Below are positions 44,469 through 56,766 of a DNA stretch of 64,000 nt, piece by piece. The stretch's first letter is position 1. Each line of letters opens with the position of its first letter. This DNA is from Hysterangium stoloniferum (lineage: Eukaryota > Basidiomycota > Agaricomycetes > Hysterangiales > Hysterangiaceae). The position numbers and the translations under genes are program-made. The notes under the pieces were generated by a model that searched no databases, was not told the DNA's origin, and saw nothing but the letters and a program-made list of their open reading frames with translations. The stretch lies in the NCBI GenBank assembly GCA_015178975.1, contig WHVD01000096.1:248001-312000 (forward strand). Reading direction: 5' to 3'.

Positions 44469-44614
44469 AATCGCATTATTTATTGTCAAGTCACTCCATT
44501 GCACTCCATATTGCATCGTACCATATGTATGTCATAATATTTCAAGGTGTCATATCACAATATAGTCCATAACTTGTAAACAAAATCAAATCAAAACGCG
44601 AAGCAAGAAATAGT

Positions 44615-46694
44615 CTATTTCTTCTTAAAGTAGCTCATGAGATTTTTACCTCCATTACTAGCCTTCGTTTCTTTGCTGCCATCACCGTCGCTCTCCGGGA
44701 GTTTCTTCAACGACGCTCCTCTGGCTGCTATTTTTGATGAGGTGGATTTCAAAATTTCCGGCTTTTCTTTACTTGTCTTTAACTTCTTAGATGACAATTC
44801 TTCGTCTTCTTTCTTCCCCTTCGTGATCCCACCCTTTACTTTGACCTTATGTTTCTCTTTCGTCTGCTTCTTCTCTGTATCTAGCGGCGCCGGCGGCTGC
44901 TCCGATTCTGAAACAGACTCATAAGATGAATAGTCCTCGGTGACTACACCAGAATAACTAATAAGAATCGGAAGCACTGGGATAGATCGAGCTCACCCAG
45001 ATACCCCTTTGCGTTTTTGGTTTTTCGGCTTTTTACGACACGTGTCTTAGGAAGACCGTTCTTGCCAACAGGAATGACTTTTTTGGGCTTTCGTTTCTGC
45101 TTGGGCAGGGAAGGTATCACGTCGGGAAGCATCTCCACATCCTCGTCCTGATCTGATACCGGTTCAGATTCCGAAACAGGTTCCCGCGTGGTGCGATTGA
45201 CTTGAGCTAGTGCACTGTTAGTAGAAAAAATGATTACAAAATATAAACGAACTGTCATCCAGGTCCATCATCGCCCTAAGGCTTGGATCGACGTCTTCAT
45301 TGTCACTGACCAAAGCCCGACCTTTGCCTTTCTTCGACGATTTAATTTCCTGCACAACTTTTTCGTATTCGTCATCTGAGAGAAGAACACCCCGCTTAAC
45401 CCTAACTCCCTTTTCACGAGAGGAGGGTTTGGACACCGGCAAGGGCGTAGATAGACGACGTTTTGTGCTGGGGAAAGGCCTATCATCTTCCGAATCAGAC
45501 AATGACATAACTCCAGACGGTCGCTTGGTCCCTCGCTGCGGCGTGTGAACAAACATGATTCAAACATGAAAGGAACCGTTACCTTCAGTATATCCACCTC
45601 AGCACTCTTCTTAGAGATTGACTTGGCCGCATCAAGTTCTGCCTTGATATTAGGTTTCAAATTTCCACCGTTCTCCTCTTTGACCTTAACTTTCGAAGCC
45701 GTCTTAATGATTTCTTTGGTCTTTTTGGCAAGCTCCGCCTCCTTCTTATCGGCTTTGAGTTTGGCTTTGCTCCAATCAAGAGTACCCGTCTTCTTCTCTT
45801 CCGGCTTCGCTTTCTCGGGGGCATTAGCTTCCACCTCAGCAGGCTTTGATGCGACGGCAGAAGCCACTTTGGAGGAAGAAATGACTGGTTGTGCCTTCGT
45901 TGGTTTCAATGTGGCGCCCTTTGGTTTGCCTACATATCCGGTCTAAACAAAATATCAGTTAGATATGAAGGCAACAACAACCGAAACCAACACGCCTTAA
46001 CATCTGGACTGACAACAATTCCGACCGATTGATTATAAGCCTTTCCTTTCGATACGTCCGTCGGACGGACGCGATCGGCGATCGCACCAAGTAAGGCAAC
46101 ATCCTACCTAAACCTTTGAGAGTAAAATTTTAATGGATAGCGCTGCACGCACCGTTACTGCCGCGGGTGAGAGGCAATATATGTGCATCGAAGGGGTATG
46201 TGTAAATTGACCTTTCGCGTCTGATACGGGTGTTGATATAAAGATTAAATCCGTTTGACAGGGTACGTACTCTCTAAATCATCCTCACCAACAAGTATAA
46301 TCTTTCGCGTAGATATTATTTCTCGATTCCCCTCGTCCCCATCCATTCTATCCTCCAGAACTTCTCCGCCAACCTTGATTGGGACCACGTCCCCCGTTAG
46401 AAGGTAAGTGGCATGAACGTGCTGGTTTGTTGCTTTATATGACGCGTAAAACGCTGCCAGTTCACTATTGGAAGTTATATCATACTAATTTAAACATAAC
46501 TGAATGACATGATGCGTACTTTTTAGCCACATTAACGTGGATAGACAACTCGCGACTAAGCCAACGGAATGTAACCTCCAAAACACCTTGAGAGTTCGAT
46601 CATAATCTACTGGATTAAATATCAAAACGCGTACAATTTCTTTATTAATGTTGAGTTGTTTGATGAGAAACTCATTGGCTTTCGCAGAGGCCAT
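44615..46694 (-). CDS. POL32: DNA polymerase delta subunit POL32/Cdc27-like
   Basis: Multi-exon gene. Early exons give MASAKANEFLIKQLN, then VTFRWLSRELSIHVNVAK, ELAAFYASYKATN and HATYLLTGDVVP: the winged-helix N-terminus by which POL32 binds the polymerase delta B-subunit. A block near 46,020-46,080 (LLGAIADRVRP, then SVGIVVSPDVK) follows, then a long Lys/Glu/Ser-rich disordered region with TKRRLSTPLPV. The end is KNLMSYFKKK at the stop (44,615), a degenerate PCNA-interacting box (L-x-x-Y-F) as expected for this subunit. It works with PCNA in lagging-strand synthesis. Exact exon borders between 45,200 and 46,300 are not all fixed. Its start lies 122 bp from the divergent LysM gene. Confidence 0.8.
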
Positions 46695-46816
46695 GTTGGT
46701 TGAAGCCAAGCGAGACGCGTTGAACTATTCGGAGTTATTACATAAAGTAACTTGTGGGAGCTCAGCTTTGTCATCATCCAGTCCATGGTTGTCCGCCCAC
46801 TAACACTCGATAATAT

Positions 46817-47862
46817 ATGTCTACTGGAATTAAACCCCTCTGTCTAGCGTGCTCATCATCACCATCTCCGAAGGCTGATAGCACGGCCTTCTTTACCCCA
46901 TGTTGCTCAAGGACAATATGCGACAGATGCTTGGAAAAGAACCCCCGACTACGGTGGTATAATCCTTGTTTGGCATGTCTGGCGGGGGTAGCCTTAGTCG
47001 GTCAATCGAGTTCATTGAAAGGAAAAGTGACCGCATGTATACCGACACATGGTCCTTCGGGACGCTCACAAGATCAGGAAGACAGTATCTTTGTTCTTGG
47101 TGACAGTGACGAGGAAGACAGAGATGATCGTAGCGTCCCACCGCCTTATTCTGGCAACGAGGATGCAGATAACATTATCCAAAGTAACCCTGAGGTGCCA
47201 CTGAACTCAACTGTCGGCGTCGCGTCACCCACTAACGCGACTGTGGCCGAAATTAAGACGATTGAGACATCAACGCACTCATCCTCATCTCAGTACTATA
47301 TACAACCTCACGATACGCTTAGAGGAATAGCACTTAAGTTCGGCGTAGATGTGAGCATTATTCAAGATACCATTGCGTGCAGAGAGGCTGGTCCTGACCT
47401 GTGGACGCTTGGCAGGGTGTGAAGATATGTCAACTCAATTCACTCCCTCTGAGTGCACTCAGCACCACGCCTCATATTTTACATACCCGTCGCGTTCTTA
47501 TCCTTCCACCAGGAAAGCGCATACCTCCACCAACCCCGCATCCTTCTGTCGTGGAAGCACACGAGAGAGAACGGGCAGAGAAACGATTTCAGTTTGTGAC
47601 AAAGGAAGTTGATTGGCGTGTTGCAAAGGCATATGTTGCAATAGCCGAAGGAGACAGTGCAAGCGTGAATGCCAAAGATAAGGAAGATCCGAAATTTATT
47701 GAGAAGATGGGCGGTACCTTGTCTAGCGCTGTAGAACGTTATCTGGAGGATGATGAATGGGAAGCGGAACAATCTAGCGGACCCAGCATCCAAGGGTTTC
47801 CTCTCATCGCTGAGGATGGCAAGCAGAGGCCCAAGAGGAACACAGCCTCCATTGAGCAATAG
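46817..47862 (+). CDS. LysM-domain protein with N-terminal Cys-rich finger
   Basis: Two exons, 46817-47350 and 47416-47862; 326 aa. The intron starts GTGAGC and ends GGCAG, and splicing joins FGVD to GVKICQLNSLP, restoring one LysM domain (YYIQPHDTLRGIALKFGVD ... LPLSALSTTPHILHT). Residues about 7-60 form a Cys cluster (CLACSS, CCSRTICDRCLEKNP, NPCLACL), which could bind two zinc ions like a RING or FYVE-type finger. No signal peptide is seen, so it is likely intracellular, unlike secreted LysM effectors. The C-terminal helix-rich part (EVDWRVAKAYVAIA) is typical for fungal and animal intracellular LysM proteins. Confidence 0.75.
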
Positions 47863-48137
47863 GCTACGCAGGATTTTAGGCGACTTAAGCTTAATGAAAG
47901 ACCAGGACATTATTATTTGTTATGAAGAAGCAATAGATGGCCAAATGTGGTCATTGTATTTATATGATACTTTAGGATATATCGGACGAGTTAGAGCTCC
48001 GTGTTGCTGCCGCCATCTTAGCATGTAGATTATTTATAATTCACTGGCGACTATTGCACTATTGAGATCCTTGATGTATCCTGATAAACCATCTGTTATA
48101 TAAATGTCGGTTACTCCATATTTTCCTATTCCCTCTC

Positions 48138-50414
48138 ATGGCAGTACAGCTAACGAAAACGTTCGCCCCTCAGGAAGTTGAGCAGGTCGGTGATATCAAC
48201 CCTAGGCTATACATCACCCTCACCCCATACTTAGCACAACAAAGCAGGCGACCTTTGGATCATTATTGACTGTAATTGGCTTGATTTTATTTATTCATTT
48301 ACTTGCTTTCTATTGACCTGTGTTCCAGCAAATGTTTATGACCTTTCCAAGTTCGCCGACCTTCACCCTGGAGGCCTAAGTGTCCTTCTGGAAGAAACAG
48401 TTGGTTGGCGCATTTTACAATTAAAGACTAGTATCATCATGCTAACACTCTCTCCCTAGCTGGCAAGGACGCTACAGAGACATTCTTTTCCCTCCATCGA
48501 CACGAAATTCTTCTGAAGCCCCAATACGCCCGCCTTCGTATCGGTGTTCTTCGCGGTTTCGCACCCGTCATTACTCCCCGGGCATCAGGGGAATTAAGCA
48601 AGGTGCCTTACGCCGAACCCAGCTGGCTCACAGATGGGTATTATAGTCCTTATTTCAATGAGGTGTGTCCCACAGTTTCTATCACAAGTATTTCTTATGA
48701 GCCAACGGCTAGAGTCACAAACGCCTCCAAAAGGCTCTGAGGAAATTCATTGATGATGTCATTTATCCTGACGCGCAGGCCCGTGAAGAAGATGGAAAGA
48801 GGCCCAGCCAAAGCGTAATTGATGCAATGGCGTATGCTATTTTCCAATATGAAATATTTACGGGACTTAATCTTCCATTCACAGAGCTCAAAATCTCATT
48901 GCCATGCGCATGGGCCCGGGGAGACACCTCAAGGTTCGTCTATGGGTAATTCGGTGACTTGCCCCAAGCCGACTCCATCCAGGGCTTCACACTGATGAAT
49001 GGCATTATCACCCCGGAGGAAGTAAATCTATATTAATTCCTCACTATCCAGTTGTATAGCCTAAATCAAGCACTTATAGTTCTCTTACACACATGAAATG
49101 ATAATGGTTCAAGAAAACGCCCGAACGGGATGTCGTGGCTACACAGATGGTATGTTCCTTCAATCCAAATGTTTTTCGTGATATTTCTTTACTAAGACCC
49201 TGCCAAAGGTCTTCTGGCTGGCGGTGTCATAGGTCTGCCACCCGTTTACAATTTTGGCAGACCTGAACTGCAGAAAAGAATTGTGCCTGAAATTTTGCAG
49301 GGCAAAAAATTCATCTGTTTAGCAATTTCGGAAGCATTTGCTGGATCAGATGTCTCTGGTACGTATTTGCTTTGTTTGACGTCTCCTTCGCCACATACTA
49401 ATATGCCAATGAAGGCATTAAGACTACCGCAAAGAAAACACCTGATGGGAAACATTGGATCGTAACTGGCACGAAAAAATGGATCACGAATGGCACGTAC
49501 GCAGATTACTTTACTGTTGCGTGTAGAACAAAGGTGAGAGGTCTTAGAGCCGACTCGCATATAAAAGCTGATTACCCGTTACTAGAGAGGCTTTACTGTA
49601 ATTCTGGTTGAGCGTGGCGAAGGCGTTGAGACAAAACCCATTAAAACTGCATATTCCGCCACAGCTGGGACTGCGTATATCACTTTCGACAAAGTCAAGG
49701 TGCCCATAGAGAACACGCTTGGGCCGGAAAATGGCGGTTTGGCCGTTATACTCACCAACTTTAATCATGAGCGATGGGTGATGACTTGTTCCATTGTCGC
49801 CTCCCAGCGTCTTATAGTTGAGGAATGTTTGAAGTGAGTGCTCGTGTCAAGCTCCACTCTCCAGGCTTCTCAACATTACCTGGCTTCAGATGGGTGAATC
49901 AGCGCCAAGTTTTCGGTAGGCCACTGATTTCACAAGCCGTTATTCGATCAAAGCTCGCTGCCATGATTGCACGGGTGGAAAGTGCGCAAAATTGGCTTGA
50001 AAGCATAACGTTTCAAATGGAGAACATGGACTATAAACAACAGTCAGATAAATTGGCTGGACCAATCGCGTTATTAAAGATGTATGCCACTCGCACGTCC
50101 CAAGAAACGGCCGAGGCTGCAGTCCAGATCTTTGGTGGACGTGGAATCACTCGAACAGGCATGGGTCGTTTCATTGAGCATGTGAATATCATTTTTCATT
50201 CGATCATTGCGTTGACTGGTTCTGACACTGTTGCTCATCCTCAGTATCATCGTGTGGTTCCTTTCGATGCCATTTTGGGAGGAGGTTTGCTTTTTTTGTC
50301 TTCTAAGCGTTTGCAACTCATAACTAAGATGCGTGCGTTTCAGCTGAGGATGTATTGGCTGATCTTGGAGTAAGGCAGGCGATGAAAAAAATACCGCACA
50401 ACACTCGTTTATAA
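48138..50414 (+). CDS. Acyl-CoA dehydrogenase with cytochrome b5 domain, copy 1
   Basis: Begins MAVQLTKTFAPQEVEQ and is cut by about ten introns. The N-terminal cytochrome b5-like domain has HNKAGDLWIIID and HPGG (a heme ligand His; about 48,230-48,390). The acyl-CoA dehydrogenase domain has AISEAFAGSDVSG, then TGTKKWITNGTYADYF, the FAD- and substrate-facing loops, and near the end AAVQIFGGRGITRTGMGRFIEH. It would oxidise an acyl-CoA to the enoyl-CoA using FAD, with the fused heme domain probably taking or passing electrons. The C-terminus is IPHNTRL, only a weak resemblance to a peroxisomal signal. It is tandem with copy 2, same strand and layout. Confidence 0.8.
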
Positions 50415-51123
50415 TGCTGGGATTTATTTTACGCCAGTCCTTGATTTTGTACTACCACGTTGCTTAGGTTGATTATCTGTCTAGCTGGATGAGTTTGGAG
50501 CCTATGACATGTATTCATGGTCAATAAGTATCTCGCTTGTCGTTTATAAATCAAATATTACGTAATAGTTACCGCAGCTCGGCTCTAGCTTGTGCCAAGG
50601 CCGAAACCCCAGCCGAACGCTCTGAGAGCCGAGCTGGCGGCAACATTACTATATTGAACCAGATCACCGCGACGATCGCTCAACCGTCACCACTCGCTCA
50701 ACGCCTACGAATATATTCTCTCTAGCAATATTCTAAATAATAATTTCCCCTGAAAATCGTTTAAATTCAGTGTAACCTAAGTTATTCAAGGGTGAAGGTT
50801 GAGAGATCGTCACGGTGATGTAGCATGCATGTATCGTTATGAGACTGTTGCCTACAAGTACCCTAGGCAACATTTTATTTTTTCGAAACCCGTCATCATT
50901 TTCTGAAATAGAAATAATAACTTTATGAGCATACATCCAATTGTAGATCAATGCCTCTTTTTTCACGGTTGCTCCTGATATCACATGCCAACAAAGGCAT
51001 AGCTTACATAATCGCACCCAGCCAATCGGAGGAGGGCTTACATCGCAAAAAGAAACACGTGAAACAACCATATGATGTTCATAAGACAGGTGTTTTCTTA
51101 GAATCGCCCTATTCATTGAAATC
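50415..51123. other. Intergenic between the tandem dehydrogenases
   Basis: It holds the promoter of copy 2. A short inverted repeat (AGCTCGGCTC near 50,577, GAGCCGAGCT near 50,625) could form a hairpin, but its role is unknown. No ORF with support was seen. Confidence 0.4.
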
Positions 51124-53483
51124 ATGTCTAGAGAGTTAAAGCAATTTACGAGGGAGGAAGTCGAGAAGGTCTGTATGCCATTGCCCTGCATTCTTCGAAG
51201 ATTCATTATTATATCTTCAATTAGCACAACAAACCTGGAGACTTGTGGATCATAATTGACAGTAAAGTGTTCGATCTTTCTAGGTTTGCGGCCTTACATC
51301 CTGGAGGAGAGAGCGTCTTCTATGACGAGGAAGTCGGTTCGTGCTAACTTGGTATTCTCCTCATAGTTAACACTAACACCAATGACCTCATAGCTGGGCA
51401 AGATGCCACCAAGCCCTTTTTTGGTCTCCATAGAGCAGAAGTACTTGAGAAACCAAATTATGCGCGCCTTCAAGTAGGCATTATCGAAGGGGAGAAGTCT
51501 GAGATCACAGGCCGACAGAGAAACAAAATTTCGAGCTTGCCATACGCCGAGCCTAGCTGGCTTACACCCGGATTTTATAGCCCATACTATTCAGAAGTGA
51601 GTTGGTATTTCACGCTTCTGTGACCACTTTCAATGATGTATCGTCCAGAACCACCGTATATTTCAAGCTGTAGTGCGCAAGTTTGTCGACGAAAACTTAT
51701 ACCAGGATGCCCAGGTGTGTACTCTAACTATATGTCGAGTATTACAGGAAATCCATATCGTGCTATTAGGATCGCGAAGCAGATGGACAGCGGCCTTCTC
51801 AGAGTGTGATTGATGCCATGGCAGCTGTTAACTTGCACGCGATGCGCCTGGGTCCGGGTAAACATCTCAAAGGACGATCATTGTTTGACGGTTTAGTGGC
51901 TCCGGAAGAGGTAATATACTTTTACTCCATAAGGCCCTGATTGACTGCGCATTTCTTAGTTCGACTACTTCCATGAGCTTATCATCACCCAAGAGATCAC
52001 TCGCTGTGGTGCGCGAGGTTACGGCGACGGACTAAACGCTGGTATGGTCATTGGATTACCTCCGGTCCTTAACTTTGGCCCGCCGGAACTCCAAGCTAAG
52101 ATTCTTCCCGATGTCTTTGCTGGCAAAAAATTCATTTGGCAAGTCATTTATTATTCACTCCGATACAAGTGAAGAACTTGACATGTCTTGTAGTCTCGCT
52201 ATCTCGGAAGCCTTTGCTGGTAGTGATGTCATGGGTATGAAGACTACTGCCACGCTAAGTGAGGACGGAAAGTATTACGTCGTAAACGGAACCAAGAAGT
52301 GGATCACCAATGGTGAGTGCCGGTGCCAAATTAACTAGGGATTTATTCAGGTGATCTGTGATAGGTCACTTCTGTGATTACTTCACAGTCGGATGTAGAA
52401 CAGAGGTATCTAGTTATTTATTTCCTAATCTATATGGTTTTCTGATATCTATTTTAGTCCGGATTCTCTGTACTGCTGATTGAACGCGGGGAGGGCGTTG
52501 CAACAAAGCCAATTAAGACCTCCTATTCACCAACTGCCGGAACGGCTTATGTCACCTTCGACAATGTAAAGGTTCCAGTTGGAAATTTACTCGGCGAAGA
52601 TGGTGGAGGCATCTTCGTTATACTCAGGTCCGTTGGTTTTACATAAATAACATTAGTGGTTGTTCTTATCACGACTTCGCCCAGCAATTTTAATCACGAA
52701 CGGTAAGACAATTTCATTTGCTCATATTGATAATATATACCATTTCATTACAGATGGGTTATGTGCTGTTCAAGCATTCGTGGTCACCGACTAATTGTGG
52801 AAGAGTGTATGGCGTGAGTACATGTTTAATATTTCTTTTAGTAGATTTCCATATTTCAATTAGGTGGGCCAATCAGCGAGAAGTTTTCGGCAAACCTCTG
52901 AACGCACAAGCGGTCGTTCGTGCCAAACTTGCCGCTATGATCTCGCGTGTTGAAAGCCTGCAATCGTGGTTGGAGAATATCACGTATCAGATGAACAAAA
53001 TGGTAAGAATTTCATGCAATGTTTATATTACCAGGGCTCAAGATTTCCGATCAGTCTTATAAACAACAAGCTACGAAACTAGCAGGGTGCGTGGCTCTAC
53101 CAACAGCGCAAATCACTTCCGAAATATTAACTCATTTCTAAGACAAATTGCCTTTTTGAAGATGTCTGCAACACAAGCTGCCCAAGACACTGCCCGTGAC
53201 GCCGTGCAGTTGTTTGGCGGCAGAGGGATTACTCAGACAGGCATGGGGCGATTTATCGAACATGTACGTGTTAACTCGTAGAGAATAATGTTGCAGCATA
53301 CTTAAGTTGTATACAGTATCATCGCACGATCGCTTTTGACGCGTTGCTGGGTGGAGGTGAGTTCGTTTGTGATATATCTGTATTGGAATTCATTTGAATT
53401 TGCAATCTATAGCTGAGGACGTTCTTGGTGATCTTGGAGTACGGCAAGCTATGCGTGCTATCCCAAAGAACGTCCGTTTATGA
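51124..53483 (+). CDS. Acyl-CoA dehydrogenase with cytochrome b5 domain, copy 2
   Basis: Begins MSRELKQFTREEVEK and has the same order as copy 1. The b5 domain has HNKPGDLWIIIDSKVFDLSR and HPGG. The dehydrogenase core has AISEAFAGSDVMGMKTTATL, VVNGTKKWITNG, then RWANQREVFGKPL, and DAVQLFGGRGITQTGMGRFIEH near the end. The last residues are IPKNVRL. Many intron positions match copy 1, though lengths and sequences differ. The pair is a tandem duplication of some age. Substrate specificity cannot be read from the sequence. Confidence 0.8.
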
Positions 53484-53645
53484 TATTACAAAGCTCTCTG
53501 GGATGTTTTGCATAAATTTAACTATTAAGCATTATTGTTGATCATGTCTTGAAGTGTCTCGTACGCCACACATTCTTACCGAACATATCTTCTACCAAAT
53601 AATCAGTATGTTCGTGATAGTGTAATGTATATTTATGCAATGTGA

Positions 53646-54704
53646 TCACACTCTCTTTCCTCTAAAAGATGTACGAATACCCAAGGCAGTTCCGGGTAAT
53701 TCCCATCCAAAGTAACCCAATATATTCTTTGCAAATATTTCTCCAAAGCCAAGCATGACGCCATTGACGAACGGCAGAAAGAGATTGATGGCAATTGAGG
53801 ACATAACGGCCAATGTGCGCGCGCGAGGTGAAAGGGAGCGGTCAAATATCGAAAGGGTAACTGACAGCGGGTCCGGAGGGTGCTGATATGGCGGCCGTTC
53901 ACGAGGACCAGACGCTGGTGGGGAGGGATCATGCATTGAAAAGGAAGGAAATGACGAGTCTAATGAGGGGACGTCCTCCCATGTCCTTGAACCAGAGAGG
54001 GTTTGATCATCGACATTTGATTGAGGAAATGTAGCGTTGTCTTGCGGCAGTGTATTCCGTTGAAGAGGAGGGAACTTTAAAGCATATGGCTTCCATGAGG
54101 TGATTGAAAGACCCGGTGCGGTTGGATGACTTACATGTGTGTCTTGAAAATGCTGCCGGTTGACCTCACTTGCGATAAGATCCCGTACATCCGGGCCTGG
54201 TGACTTCTGCCCTGGTGGTACGTCACTCATCGTTGCTCTAACCCGTTTATGGTCGACGTCACCTGTAGTGTGGCTTTTCTCAGCCCCAACCGGGCTGATC
54301 ACATCCTCCCACTCTGACTCTGGTTTCTTTTGGACTTTGGCTGTTGCAGCCTCCTGCTCACGGAGTATTCTCCACCGCTCCCGCTCCCGCTCTGCTTTCT
54401 CACGAGTGATCGCCGAGTCTGCACGCCAGCTGGCATCGAGTCTCTCTAGGTCCTCCTTCCAAGATTCATCACTACCACCTTCAACGTTATCAGCGGGCGT
54501 GGTATTGGCCACGGGATCCTCCACTGTCGTTACAGGCCATGCGTCAGTTGCAGTACTTGTAGCTATAATGGGTGACTCCTCAAATGCATGAGCCAGTGCC
54601 GCCTAATATTTTTAGTTTTTCATAGGCCCATAAATGAAAGGTTTTGAGTACAGCGTCAACTAACTCACCTGTATAGGATCATCTGTGAAGGCGTCCATGT
54701 TCAT
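53646..54704 (-). CDS. MIM1: Mitochondrial outer-membrane import factor MIM1/TOM13-like
   Basis: Two exons: 54704-54669 (MNMDAFTDDPIQ) and 54602-53646. Most of the protein is a low-complexity, Pro/Ser/Glu-rich arm. Near the C-terminus (about 53,690-53,780) one membrane segment carries MSSIAINLFLPFVNGVMLGFGEIFA, the hallmark of MIM1/TOM13: a helix with small-residue spacing that oligomerises in the outer membrane and helps insert Tom and other alpha-helical proteins. At roughly 325 aa it is far longer than yeast Mim1 (113 aa), mostly by the N-terminal arm. Confidence 0.8.
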
Positions 54705-56766
54705 TCACAATGACTGTGCTTTAATCTTTCGTACTCCGCCACACTGCGAAATGCGCTGATTTTACTTGAACGAGTGGCCGCAAAGCAGCGTAAAATTCAT
54801 TATAATACTAGAACACACAATATAAAAATTTACTAAGAATTACTCAAAACCAGTCAGAAAATCTGCAACATAGTCCATATCCTTACTATTGTTCCTATAA
54901 AAATATTCTTCAATGGCAAATCGATTACTGCTTTGTCAGCAAATACACTTTTGTGGCGTCATCACAATCAACACTCGTGGCTGTGTGACAGAGACGTCAC
55001 GGTTATTTTGGGAGACACCCCGAACGCTGTACTGAAGTTTGGAAATATAGATTGCCCCAGATAAATGGCTAGGACTAGGAATACAGAATATCTTGGCTCA
55101 GCAAATCTGAATCCTACCTTTGTATTGTACACGGCTTAATTGCTTGTTAGTGGTAAACCGTTGAGGAAACTAATATTATGCTAATAACCACCGATCAGCA
55201 TAATTATCATTTCCTCAACAGTTTATGATTAACATAACATTTAAATTTGCATCATGCCTTGAACAACCAAACTTAAAAGGCAACAAATGGGATTCGTTGC
55301 ACCCAAAGCTTTTAATCCTCTTCGAAGGTGCGCCAATACTCATAATGACAAAGTATAATGTAAAGTCCATCCATTTCCCCATTTATCCATGGTCTAAAGC
55401 AGTTTGTAGGCTGGAGATAAGGTCGAGTACCGCCCTGTCGTAAGTGCATAGCCGAACTATGATACCAATTGGCTTTCAGCCCGGGTAATCGTCTTCTTTT
55501 AACAGGGAGGAGCTGCGGATAACGTTTCCCATTCCGAGGGAGAGATTGTCGAAATTATCGGTAGTGGCGAAGTAAATGTCACTTTTGACGACGTCTATTT
55601 CCCTTTACGTGAACTAATTTTCTTGTAGAACACGCGGTACGCCATCAAAAACAACAAGACTGATAAGGTGACTCGTAAGTAAAAACTCCCCATTTGCACG
55701 TGCGGCAGCTTATTCTTCTGCGTTCATTACGGCTCTTTGTTCTAGATTATCAGGTGAGTCAGTTATCTTTGGTTATTGGGATGGTGTGTCTGACATTGGA
55801 TAATAGGAGATGAACATCGTCAAAAAGAAGTAGAAGTACGGACAAGCGAAACTACGAGTGCTTTATTTGAATGTACTGTCCAAAAAAGGGTCTCGGCTGA
55901 AAACAAATGGTGTATTTATATTCGTGATATAAGAAAAAATATCTAGACGAAAAGGATGTTAGTTAACGGTATTACGTGACTAATTGCAGCGTCCATATGC
56001 ATCCACCTTCACATGATAGCATCCTAACCTTCAACTCGTAGGCTATCGTTCCGAAACTCACCCTCAGACACCCGCGTAGTCCACCTATCCATCAGAACAT
56101 GGACTTTGACCCGGATGAAGTAAGCATACCCAACATAGAGATACAGTCTATGACTGCCTTTGGAAATCTTACATTCCAACTGAATCCATAAGTAGGGAAT
56201 TATATGTCTCTAATCGTGGTATACTTACCATCTATAGATCGAATTTCGGTAAAACCTATGGCTCGCACGAATTCCCTCAGCTTCTGGATGCTCACTATGA
56301 GAGTTCCGATTTGGAAATCCCCCACTTCTTGAGTTGCTTTCCCAAGCCCTTCAGCAAAAAGAGTCAGTTCTTCTATGTGCCAGCAGTCTCAACAGCTCAG
56401 GCCTACAAGGACCTGCGTTGCCTCTTTAAATTGAACGTTGAGCCATGATAACCTATGCCTATAAGGCCCAAGGCTCTCCACTTGTTGGGATATCATAAAG
56501 CTTCAAACACCCCACGTGGAATTGAGCTTGACGGTCCAAGGAGGCAACACAGTCCATACTCTTCGATCGATTAATAAATCAAAAAGACGCCCCCGTCGCA
56601 GGCTCAGATACAGGATATGAAAATAAATGAATCCGAAGCTCAGAAATTCCTCACTACCTGAAGCGTTTAAAAGTGATTCCCAGGGTTCCAGGTCGGTGAG
56701 AACCAACGCATATACTATAAAGCAACTAAGTTGCAAAGGTTATGCCTCAAGTCACATTTCTTTGCA
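54705..56766. other. No gene firmly identified; possible exons on plus strand
   Basis: AT-rich sequence. Exon-like open stretches on the plus strand occur at about 55,505-55,630 (GEIVEIIGSGEVNVTFDD), 55,630-55,670 and about 56,230-56,446 (NFGKTYGSHEFPQLLDAHY, ending at TGA). They are bordered by possible splice sites but I could not connect them with confidence. I recognise no domain. It may be a small unknown gene or a decayed one. Confidence 0.25.

Noticed and set aside
50577..50635. Inverted repeat as a possible MITE
   Set aside because: Arms are only about 10 bp, no target duplication is visible and no second copy was seen in the window.
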